Assembly (NCBI RefSeq): GCF_028858725.1
Contig: NC_084774.1
Span: forward strand, 2,454,001-2,518,000
Direction: 5' to 3'
Length of the DNA: 64,000 nt
From: Colius striatus
Taxonomy: Eukaryota; Chordata; Aves; Coliiformes; Coliidae
Shown here: piece by piece, positions 10,601-19,229 of the stretch
Position numbering within the stretch: position 1 is the first letter of the stretch
Layout of the letters: the number at the start of each line of letters is the position of its first letter
Notes under the pieces: generated by a model
What the model saw: only the letters and a program-made list of their open reading frames with translations
The model's database searches: none
Told to the model about the DNA's origin: nothing
Translations under genes and position numbers: made by a program

Positions 10601-12905
10601 CAGGAGCTGTTACCTCTCAGTGCTCTGGCCCTGTGTAGCTGTTACCTCTCAGTGCTCTGGCCCTGTGTAGCTGTTACCTCTCAGTGCTCTGGCCCTGTGT
10701 AGCTGTTACCTCTCGGTGCTCTGGCTCTGTGTAGCTGTTACCTCTCAGTGCTCTGGCCCTGTGTAGCTGTTACCTCTCGGTGCTCTGGCTCTGTGTAGCT
10801 GTTACCTCTCAGTGCTCTGGCCCTGTGTAGCTGTTACCTCTCAGTTCTCTGGCCCTGTGTAGCTGTTAACTCTCAGTGCTCTGGCTCTGTGTAGCTGTTA
10901 ACTCTCAGTGCTCTGGCCCTGTGTAGCTGTTACCTCTCAGTGCTCTGGCCCTGTGTAGCTGTTACCTCTCAGTGCTCTGGCCCTATGTAGCTGTTAACTC
11001 TCAGTGCTCTGGCTCTGCTAGGCTGGGACAGTGAACCGTGGCAGCGAGGTGATTGCAGCAGGAATGGTTGTGAATGACTGGTGTGCCTTCTGTGGGCTGG
11101 ACACAACCAGCACTGAGCTCTCCGTCATCGAGAGTATCTTCAGGCTGAATGAAGCTCAGCCAAGTACCATTGCTACCAACATGAGAGACTCCTTGATTGA
11201 CAGGTAAGGCCTATGTATAGTCATGATCAAAACAGGCAACATTTTCCTATAAAACTGTTTTCACAATTGATTTATCTCTCTTGTTTGTTTGTTTTGACTC
11301 CTTTCCTTTTGTGGGGTTACTGAGCAGTTACCTCATTGCAGAAGGGTTTCTTTCCTTGTAGCTGATGTGCCTGCTTAGTCCTGTATGGAAAGTCTGAAGT
11401 GGTTTTCATGCAGTTGTAATGCTTTTTGTGAGAAATAACATCCATTTCAACTTTCAGATACACTTTAAAGTAGCTGTTCAGTGCTTAGCTATGGCATGAA
11501 TGGATTGTTTTAAAACAAATCTTCTTTGGAAACTTAAAATGCCAGTGACTTTGACATCTTGGCTTTAGATTATTGTAACCTGTACAATTTGTGCTTCAAA
11601 TGCCAGCTGCAGATGTTTCTGGAGTCAGAATCACTTTGGAACTTCACTAATGCTGCCCTAAATCCTTTTCATTTGAGGCTTCTGCCTTAAAATATTTTTT
11701 AAGCCCTTTTATGAAACTCTTTGGCCAGTTTGCCCTGCTGAGGCCTCATCTGGAGTCCTGTGTCCAGTTCTGGGCTCCCCAGCCCCAGAGGGACAGGGAA
11801 CTGCTGCAGAGAGGCCAGTGCAGGGACACCAAGATGATCAGGGGACTGGAACATCTGCCTTGTGAGAAAAGGCTGCGGGACCTGGGGCTGTTGAGTCTGG
11901 AGGAGACTGAGGGGGGAGCTCATTAATAGTGACAAATATCTCACTGGTGGGTGTCAGGAGGTTGGGGCAGCACTTTTTTTCTGTTGTATCCAGTGACAGG
12001 ACAAGGGCTGATGGGATGAAGCTGGAACACAAACAGTTCCAGTTAAACATAAGGAAAAGCTGTTTCCCTGTTTCAGTGAGGGAGCCCTGGCCCAGGCTGC
12101 CCAGGGAAGGGGGGGAGACTCCTCTCTGGAAGTTTCCAAACCCACCTGGACACGTTCCTGTCCTGATGTAGGTGGGAGCTGCTTCTGCAGGGGGTTGGGG
12201 TGGATGATCTCTACAGGTCCCTTCTAACCCCCCCATGAAGTTGCCTTTCAATGGGAGGGAGTTTTTTGTGCTTTCTGCCTGGACTGGGAGTGGTGCAGCA
12301 CCCTCCCCACTCACTAATGCACATGGTTTTGCAAGGTTTAGGCATATGGATGTTTGGTGAGTGTCCTGTGCAGACTTCACTTGGGCTTTCATGTGATTGC
12401 AGCTCCTGGGATCATTGCACACACAGAGGTGGGGTACTAGAGGTGTGTTCTTGAGCTGCCCGGGCCGTTGCACCTTGGTGTCTCATTTCTCAGTTCAAGA
12501 ATGTGTGGGAATGGTTTTTTGGCATAAGGAATGAATAAGGACCTCCTTGAATGAAGGACCATTGCACAGAGTTCTTTGCTGCTCCTTTTACAGTTCCTAT
12601 ACAAAGGTGTGATGTCTCTGAGCTTAACAAAGCCATAATCAAATGTGCTCTGAGCTGTTGATGACCACCGAGGGTAGGCTGAGCCTGTACTCACTGACAG
12701 ATCTGTTCCTGCACCATTCTGTTCACAGCCACTGTGTCTGCTTCCCTCTTTTCATAGACCCTTGTGTTCTAGGAAGGGAAATTTCTAGGGGGCCTTTGGA
12801 ATTGGAGGTTGAGAACTGACTGTACTGGTGTTTGAAATGCCTTCTGCACTCCCCAGCACTCAGCTGCTAAATCTCTTTTCTGTTTTGTCTTTTAGCTTGA
12901 CATGA
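7551..12905 (+). CDS. EIF6: Eukaryotic translation initiation factor 6 (complete, six coding exons)
   Basis: EIF6 binds the 60S ribosomal subunit on its intersubunit face, blocks premature joining to 40S and acts in nucleolar and cytoplasmic 60S maturation; its release involves SBDS and EFL1. The spliced frame (7551-7657, 7728-7813, 8571-8746, 9863-10039, 11022-11203, 12896-12905) gives exactly 245 codons plus stop, the standard animal length. It begins [20 protein letters not shown] and ends DSLIDSLT. All introns are GT-AG and phases agree. The five pseudosymmetric repeats of the IF6 fold are intact. Serines 174/175 in DELSSLLQV, phosphorylated by CK1 in mammals, are present. The start has a strong context (gccATGG). 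The frame is also open upstream to 6999 through the GGGGCC tract, but no known eIF6 has such an extension. Confidence 0.98.
7728..7813 (+). CDS. EIF6: EIF6 coding exon 2
   Basis: Follows a very short 70-base GC-rich intron with acceptor ctcgttgcag. Encodes [17 protein letters not shown] through RMCV and one base of the next codon; donor GTAGGT at 7814. Phase joins cleanly to both neighbours. Confidence 0.95.
7814..8570 (+). other. EIF6: EIF6 intron 2
   Basis: A 757-base intron. The first part is still in the CpG island; the 3' end has a (GT)n run at about 8548-8564 directly before the acceptor. No other gene or element recognised. Confidence 0.8.
8571..8746 (+). CDS. EIF6: EIF6 coding exon 3
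   Basis: The acceptor (gattttag) follows a GT dinucleotide run. Encodes [20 protein letters not shown] through [12 protein letters not shown] (residues 65-123). It ends AGG before donor GTGTGT at 8747, a weaker donor than those of the other exons. Confidence 0.95.
8747..9862 (+). other. EIF6: EIF6 intron 3
   Basis: A 1.1 kb intron of ordinary composition, with purine-rich sequence at about 9400-9560. I see no repeat family or structured RNA in it. Confidence 0.75.
9863..10039 (+). CDS. EIF6: EIF6 coding exon 4
   Basis: Acceptor ctgtttgcag. Encodes [17 protein letters not shown] through [12 protein letters not shown] (residues 124-182), 59 whole codons. Donor GTAAGG at 10040. Contains the regulatory Ser174/Ser175 pair. 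Confidence 0.96.
10609..11021 (+). repeat. 32-bp tandem repeat, 13 units, ending in a functional splice acceptor
   Basis: Units start at 10609, 10641, 10673 and so on every 32 bases to 10993, with few substitutions (gttacc/gttaac, ggccctg/ggctctg). Each has a pyrimidine-rich stretch and two AG dinucleotides, one in 'cctctcag' and one in 'ctgtgtag'. The thirteenth unit (10993-11021) is shortened and ends in 'ctgctag', the acceptor of EIF6 exon 5. The array looks like repeated duplication of a 3' splice-site region. Confidence 0.96.
11022..11203 (+). CDS. EIF6: EIF6 coding exon 5
   Basis: Encodes [20 protein letters not shown] through NMRDSLID and two bases of Ser243. Its acceptor (ctctgctag) is the end of the thirteenth unit of the 32-bp tandem repeat that fills the end of intron 4. 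Donor GTAAGG at 11204. Confidence 0.95.
11204..12895 (+). other. EIF6: EIF6 intron 5
   Basis: A 1.7 kb intron before the tiny last coding segment. Its middle is a CR1 insertion in the same orientation as the gene (about 11728-12240). The remainder is unremarkable. Confidence 0.8.
11728..12240 (+). mobile_element. CR1 LINE 3'-end fragment in EIF6 intron 5
   Basis: Sense-strand CR1 starting near 'tgccctgctgaggcctcatc' and running through 'cagttctgggctccccag', 'ggaacatctgccttgtgag', the 'gttccagttaaacataagg' block and 'cccttctaaccccccc'. Same subfamily as the copies at 6365 and 21366. Truncated at its 5' end; no open reverse transcriptase. Confidence 0.92.
12896..12905 (+). CDS. EIF6: EIF6 coding exon 6 (last ten coding bases)
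   Basis: Acceptor 'tgttttgtcttttag' ends at 12895. The exon completes Ser243 and adds Leu, Thr and TGA, restoring the conserved C-terminus DSLIDSLT. The rest of this exon is 3' UTR of undetermined length: the first canonical AATAAA on this strand is at 14843, with an ATTAAA at 14157. Confidence 0.92.
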
Positions 12906-14839
12906 ACACTGCTGGTTTCTGCTTCTCAGAAAGCTCCTAAGGAGTGAAGTGTTGAGCTGCACTTTGGATCACAGACATCTAGACCTTCTGATGCTGTTTC
13001 TGCAGGCATAGCCCAAGGAGGATGCCACAAACCCAACTTTTTGTAGTGTTCTGTAAACTGTTATTACAAAAACTGACAAATAACATCCCTCAGTTACAAA
13101 TAAGGAATGCTTTCTATCTCTTTGCTGACACTTGCCAGTTCTTCAGCTGTGCTTTCTTGTTTAGTGATGCTAAGCCCCTCAAATTAGCCCACAGTACTCT
13201 TGCATGTTGTTATCCAATTGAAATTCAATATCCAATCTCTTGGGTATTGATCACTAGAGATTATTTTGCCTTAAGTAACACACCAGTGTTCTGCAGCACA
13301 GGGGTCTGTTTCACACCACCTGTGCACTGCCTTTTCTTTCCACACTCTTGCTAGAGAGTGGTGTTTCTGCTGTAGGTACTGAAGCCCCATTGTATGTCCA
13401 ATACTAAAAATACAGATGTTTACTTGCCATGGAATGGTTTCAGGAGTCATCCCTGGCTGGCTCGCCCTGACCTGCAGCACTTCTCACAGCACTGGTTGTT
13501 CTGGAGCAGTCGACTCCAACTGAAGCTGGAGTTTGATCTCAGGGTCGGTGCAGGGGCTTCCAGCAGCAGCAGCAGCACTGTGTGACTTCCTGCAGCCCCT
13601 GGAGCTGTGGCCCTCAGCTGCTCTGCTGCTGCCATGTGCTGCTGTGGAGGCATCTGCCAGAGAGCCCAGCACAGCGGGCTGCTCCCGTGGGCTTACCTTT
13701 GCTGGGCAGGAGTTGGCCACCCATGGCAGGAAAGTTAGAAGTCAGCAAAACAATCAGGGATTTAAACCACCTCACCTGAAGTTCTCTCAGAGACAAAGGC
13801 TGAGCCATACAGCTCTAACCAGCTGCTCCCTGCAGTCAGAGTTTGCTAATTAAGAGCTCTACCCTTGCCAGGGAGTGATGGTGATGAAAAGGAGCTGTAG
13901 GTACTGCCCTTGGGTAGAAGACTCCTTTTTTGATTGCTTTTGTGCTTTCCTGTTACAGGTGTGCATGGAAATGCCCCCACTGCCCATGCTGAGGGGATGT
14001 GGAAGCTCCTCACTTGGCAGTGGTGCTCTGAGTTCTGTGCTGGCTATGTGTGGGCAGGGCTCATGCTCTCCCTCCTGCTCTGGCCTGCTAGAAAACAAAC
14101 TTCCATTCTTGCTTTATTAGCTGGGTGCTGAGGCAAGGTTTGGTAAGTTTTGGTTGATTAAAGATTGCTCTGAAGTCTTTGATCATAGCAGTCCTGCTGC
14201 CTGCTCTGTCTAGAACAGCAGCTGAGCCAGGGCTGCCATTTGCAGGCATCTCCCTTGCTGCTGGGGATGCCCTGAGGAGCTCAGGCCTCCTTGCCACTGT
14301 GGCCAACAAGTTTGGGTGCTTGTGGTCCCTTTGGTAACTTTCCTGGTACAGCCTCCAGGTTTTCTCCTCTTGGCAGATCTCACTACTAAGGTGAGAAGCT
14401 GCTTTCCTTTGGCCTCTCTCAGGGCTGCTGAGGTGGGGAGCACCCAAGGCCATCAGTGTTGGCTGCACACACGGTGTGACAGGAGCAGGGCTGAAGTGTT
14501 GCTCTGCAGCTTCTTGACATCAGGGGTTTCATTGTGGTTGATATTCAGGAATCCTGGTTTCCACTGTTGATCTTGCTGTGTGTTAGGTGTTAAAAATGGC
14601 TCAGAGGTAAACAAGAAGAAAAAGGCAGTGTCTGTAATCCAGATCCTTCAATAGGAAAGATGGTGGCACAGAGTTGGGGGTGGAGATGTGCCACAGAGGG
14701 TTAGACAGGGGCCTTGCTGCTCTCTGCCACCTCTCCCAAGTGTTGTGTTGAAGGGAGCTGCAGGGGCCAAAAGTGATACCCTCTCAACAAGGGGGTGTGG
14801 GGATTGGGAACCAGTAAGGTGGACTTATGTACCATAAAC

Positions 14840-14904
14840 TGTAATAAAGAATTTCATTAGTAGAAACATGAGTGTAATGAAGAATTTAATTAGTAGAAAC
14901 ATGG
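14840..14904. repeat. Two-copy 33-bp tandem duplication
   Basis: Two adjacent units, each containing 'agaattt(c/a)attagtagaaa' and 'catg', differ at only a few positions. The first contains AATAAA and the second has it mutated to AATGAA. Confidence 0.85.
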
Positions 14905-15328
14905 ATACATGATACCATGAGGGAACAGAACCTCAGTGCTTGAATGGCAGCTCACAGCTTGGGAGACCTGTGGAGTTGTGTAAAGTCCACAGGGATACAG
15001 GGCAAGGCCTGCTGGGTTATTTGTATTCCCAGAGGCACTTGGAAGGTTTTTGTGCCAAAGGCTTTTAAGGATCCTGGTTAAGTGGTCCCATGGAATGAGA
15101 TCTTTTACATGCCTGAGGATAGGGACTGATTGATGATGAAAGTTAGCAACAACTAATCCCTTGCTAGTGGAGGACTCTCTGTGCTTGTCTGTGGTGACTG
15201 TGTGTCCCTGCACGTTTCTACCTTGCACAGACTGGCCTGCTTCACTGCTCATTCAGTTACTTGAAGCAGTTAAAAGTTGGAAAAAAATCCCAAACTCTGT
15301 AGCATGTTTAGTGCAGTCTGGTGTGTGT

Positions 15329-16112
15329 GAGGGGCTGCCCTGCAGAGGGGCTGTCCTGGAGAGGGGCTGTGCTGCAGAGGGGCTGCCCTGCAAGGGGGGC
15401 TGCCCTGGAGAGGGGTTGCCCTGCAGGGGGGCTGCCCTGGAGAGGGGCTGTGCTGCAGAGGGGCTGCCCTGCAGAGGGGCTGCCCTGCAAGAGGGGCTGT
15501 GCTGCAGAGGGGCTGTGCTGCAGAGGGGCTGCCCTGCAGAGGGGCTGCCCTGCAGAGGGGCTGCCCTGCAAGAGGGGCTGTGCTGCAGAGGGGCTGTGCT
15601 GCAGAGGGGCTGTGCTGCAGAGGGGCTGCCCTGCAAGAGGGGCTGCCCTGCAAGAGGGGCTGCCCTGCAGAGGGGTTGCCCTGCAAGAGGGGCTGTCCTG
15701 CAGAGGGGCTGCCCTGCAAGAGGGGCTGCCCTGCAAGAGGGGCTGCCCTGCAAGAGGGGCTGTGCTGCAAGAGGGGCTGTGCTGCAAGAGGGGCTGTCCT
15801 GCAGAGGGGCTGTCCTGCAGAGGGGTTGTGCTGCAGAGGGGCTGTCCTGCAAGAGGGGCTGTGCTGCAAGAGGGGCTGCCCTGCAAGAGGGGCTGCCCTG
15901 CAAGAGGGGCTGTCCTGCAAGAGGGGCTGTGCTGCAAGAGGGGCTGTGCTGCAGAGGGGCTGCCCTGCAAGAGGGGCTGTGCTGCAGAGGGGCTGCCCTG
16001 CAGGAGAGGCTGCCCTGCAGGAGAGGCTGCCCTGCAAGAGAAGCTGCCCTGCAAGAGGGGCTGCCCTGCAGAGGGGCTGTCCTGCAGAGGGGCTGCCTTG
16101 CAGAGGGGTTGC
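15329..16112. repeat. 16-bp GC-rich minisatellite, about 48 units
   Basis: Units of the form gaggggctgccctgca alternate with variants (gtgctgca, gtcctgca, and a 17-bp form with an extra A: gcaagagg). Because 16 is not a multiple of three and the unit has no stop in any phase, long open frames appear on both strands (for example 15161-16132 plus, 15253-16197 minus). They encode Cys/Gly/Pro-rich or Pro/Ser/Gln-rich repeats. I regard these as by-products, not genes. Confidence 0.95.
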
Positions 16113-18891
16113 CACAGCTGTGCTCAGGGTGACCATGTGGCAGGACTCCCCTTGGGCTGCACAAGTGACCAGAGCTCTGGGTTGTCATTCTGGGCACATA
16201 CTCAGAAAAGTCTGTTGCTTGAAAGGTTTGAGTTGGACACAGATGGCTGCTCCCTGTGGTGCCAATATGGCCTGGGGCTCTTTTCTGGACAGGAATTGGA
16301 AGTGACCAGTGTGGAGAGCAGCCACACTGATGGGAGGCACCAGCTGATACTGTGCTGAGCAGGTACCGTGTGTCTGCAGCATGATACAGGATCCCAGCAA
16401 AGAGCTTGGGAGGGTTTGGGAATATTTAGGAACTACTCTTTACATGAATACTGATGTTTGTGCCCAGCCCCAGCTCAGGTGCTGATGTTAACGAGAGATG
16501 ACAGTGCTGTGAATGGCATTGTACTTGGGGCAGTGAGTGCACGGCTCAGCTCCCTGCCCCAGCTTCCCTGCTGCCAGTGCCTGACTGTAGAGGACTGTTC
16601 TCAGCCCTCATGCCCTGGGAAAGCTTAAATATGTAACATCTGTACCAGGAGCCAGTTGCAAAGCAGTCAGAAAAGGCACCAAGCTGTTCTGTGGCTCCTT
16701 GGAGCAGCAGTTCTGAGGAAGGCTGGCTGTTGGCAGCCACGCTGCTGCCTCTGCAGCTCCTTACCCGGTACTGGGCTCTGAACAGACCAAAGTTCTACCT
16801 TTGGGCAGCAGGGAGGACACAGACAACAGCAGACCTTTGGCTAGGTTGTAATTACTTGTTTTTAATGATGGCTGTTGGAAGTTTCTCAAAGGTTTGGGCT
16901 GTCCCAGCCCCGGCGAGACGGGCGCGTACAGGTGAGCCGAGGTGGCTGCGGCGTTCCTCGTGTGCGTCCTGCCACAGCACAGCCACGGAGCAGCAGGGGG
17001 CTGAGCAGTAGCTCCCGTTTCATTTGGTCCTTTGCACTCCTTCACCCATCATGAGACATTATCACATTTTTTTCTCACTAAAAGATTTGCATCTACGAGC
17101 TTCTCACTTTGTAATATGTTTGTAATACTGGGTTTATGTTTGAACACAACAAAGAGCTTGGCTATGGAAATCAATTATGAAGGACAAAATCCAGTTGGAG
17201 ACCATGTGTGATGCAGTCCTGGTGGGCTTCACTACTTGCCTGGCAATATTTGAGCACTAGTTAGAAACTGAGAACGCTCACAATCCTTCTGCTGCTTCAT
17301 TCCTCAGCATGGCAAAGAATATCTTTTAGCATGTTTGTTAGCCTTGGGTTTGTTTGTTCTTAGCCAACACTCTAAAGCTGTGCTTTGCACCGTGCTTTGT
17401 GCTGCACTTCCATTGCTCTGAATGAAATTCAGTTGCAGGCAGAGGGCTGAGGCTCAGCCCCTGCTCCTTGGAGTGAGTGTGCAAAGCAGCTCGTGTGCTT
17501 ACAGGAGTGGCACTTTGTACAGGCTGGGCTTCACCATTCCATGGCACTGCAAGAAACTTCTACTCTTATTTAAGATGGTAGAAATATCAGCAAATAAAAG
17601 AGACTAAGTTTGTGGTTAGGACACACCATCCAAATCCAGCCACAGCTGTAGGAGAGAAGCAGAAGGAGGTGGCGTGGGAAGAGACCTGTGAAATGTTCAG
17701 ATGTTTACCTGGCCTTTGCCTGGTCCTTATGTCTCTGTGGCTAGTGCTGAACTCATTCTACTGTGTGACATGCTTCCTTTGGGCCTTGTCAAATACTTGC
17801 CTGTGAAGAAGTGAGCAAAACTAAGAAACAAATGTCAAAGGCATACAATGTTTGTAACATCTACAGGGACTGGGCTGAGTTTATAAACAGGCCTAATTCT
17901 GTGTCTTGACTATTCCATCAAATACAAGGATGGTCTCACTCCAAACAAACGTCTCCATTCTCCTAGAACCCAACATACAAATTCCACAATCTAGTTACAA
18001 GTGCCACACAACAACAATTCATCTCTTCCCAGCATCTTCCCAGGGGCAGGGTGCAGCCTACGTCTATACACGTTTCTCAGTCCGTCTGTAACCGTCAGTT
18101 CGACCTTAAAACAAGGGTTTGTGACATTTGAATATTTCTTTCATGAATGGCTCCCAAAAGAAAAACATGTATTCCCATGGCTGATTGCTTTAGACCCAAT
18201 TTGTCTTCAGACTGTCCCAGTGTAGGGCTTGATGTTGCCAGGTGTCTGTTTTGGTGCTCCTTGAGCTGCTCGGCACTCGTTCACCTCGTGGAGCGCTTCG
18301 TGGTTCCTCATGCATGGTGCTGAGCGGATTAGTCATGAATGTACAAAATATCTGACCAGCAGCTATTGGAAAATTGTGTCCAGGTAATTCCCTGGACCTT
18401 GTAATAAACTAAGAAGATTTTTTTTTGAATGGTTCAGCATCAGAATGTCTTCTGCTTACAACACTGAATCGTGTGCACAGATTCCATGACCTTGATTCGT
18501 TTATGAGACGGCTGTTAAAAAAATGGTTCTGTTCAGAGGTGGTTTAGCTACACTGGAGAATGCTGGGTTTAACAGGGAGCACTGGTGCAGGGAACTGAAG
18601 GAAGTTTCCTGGGTCAGTTGAAGCCTGTCTTGAAGACTCTGATGTTAGCAGAGAGCCTGTGGAGGATGGCACACCACGACTGAGGCAGCAAAGAGGCTCC
18701 ACGCTGCAAGGCTGCCTGTGCCTTTTCCAGTTTTCCTGCTTCTTTTGGTCCCAGGTTGTCCAAAACTTGTAGGTCACTGAAGTAGTTTTGTTTGGTAGGC
18801 TTCTGAATGGGTTTTTGTTTGTTTTTTTTGTTCCTTTTTCTTTTGTGTCCATAGTCCTCAGATCAAGGAGCTGAAGTGTGCAGCAGCTGTG

Positions 18892-19229
18892 TCATACCCA
18901 CTCCTGGACAGGTCTTTTGTAATACACAACATTCTGCTGCACCTCTTTGTTTTTAAACTGGAAGATTGTGTATACCAAGACAAGGATACACAAAGACAAA
19001 ATGCAAGGGATCACAACTGCAATTGCATTTACAGTGCTGGGCATATCGTTTATTGTCACCATAATATCCACGTCGTCGTGGGGCAGGCGTCTGTCTTTGC
19101 TCCGCTCAACATCCTTCTGGTTACAGCCCATCCAGTCTTTGAGGATCGACCTGGGGTAGCCTGGCTCCACACTCAGCCTCTGGTTATCGAACTTCCAGTA
19201 CTCCTTTCCTTTGTAAAAGTAGGTATAAA
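18892..19229 (-). CDS. MMP24: MMP24 terminal exon: end of hemopexin, stem, transmembrane helix, tail
   Basis: The acceptor is ttttgtctcctag on the minus strand. The exon completes a Phe codon and reads [16 protein letters not shown] through DWMGCNQKD (last hemopexin Cys). A stem with ERSKDRRLP (19087-19104) and [11 protein letters not shown] follows, then a hydrophobic helix [19 protein letters not shown] and a basic tail ending QEWV. TGA is at 18892-18894. In the human stem the convertase shedding motif is RRKERR; here the second Arg is Ser, so no RxxR remains. Confidence 0.97.

Larger units (their letters stand above)
12906..18891. other. Intergenic region between convergent EIF6 and MMP24 (both 3' UTRs)
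   Basis: This 6 kb lies between the EIF6 stop and the MMP24 stop on the other strand, so it should hold both 3' UTRs. Candidate plus-strand signals are ATTAAA 14157-14162, AATAAA 14843-14848 and 17593-17598. For MMP24 (minus) I see a minus-strand ATTAAA at 16861-16866 and an AATAAA near 14112. Neither transcript end is settled. The region also contains a 33-bp direct duplication (about 14840-14904) and the 16-bp minisatellite at 15329-16112. No convincing gene was found. Confidence 0.6.

Noticed and set aside
10609-11021. Regular repeat spacing resembling a CRISPR array
   Set aside because: The units are head-to-tail with no unique spacers, in a bird intron; it is a tandem repeat.
11838-12473. 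211-codon minus-strand frame
   Set aside because: It is antisense to the CR1 copy in EIF6 intron 5; the same peptide text recurs at the other CR1 copies.
15161-16358. Long open frames of 250-345 codons on both strands
   Set aside because: They are all produced by the 16-bp minisatellite, which has no stop in any phase. Frames on opposite strands are equally open and the translations are simple repeats.
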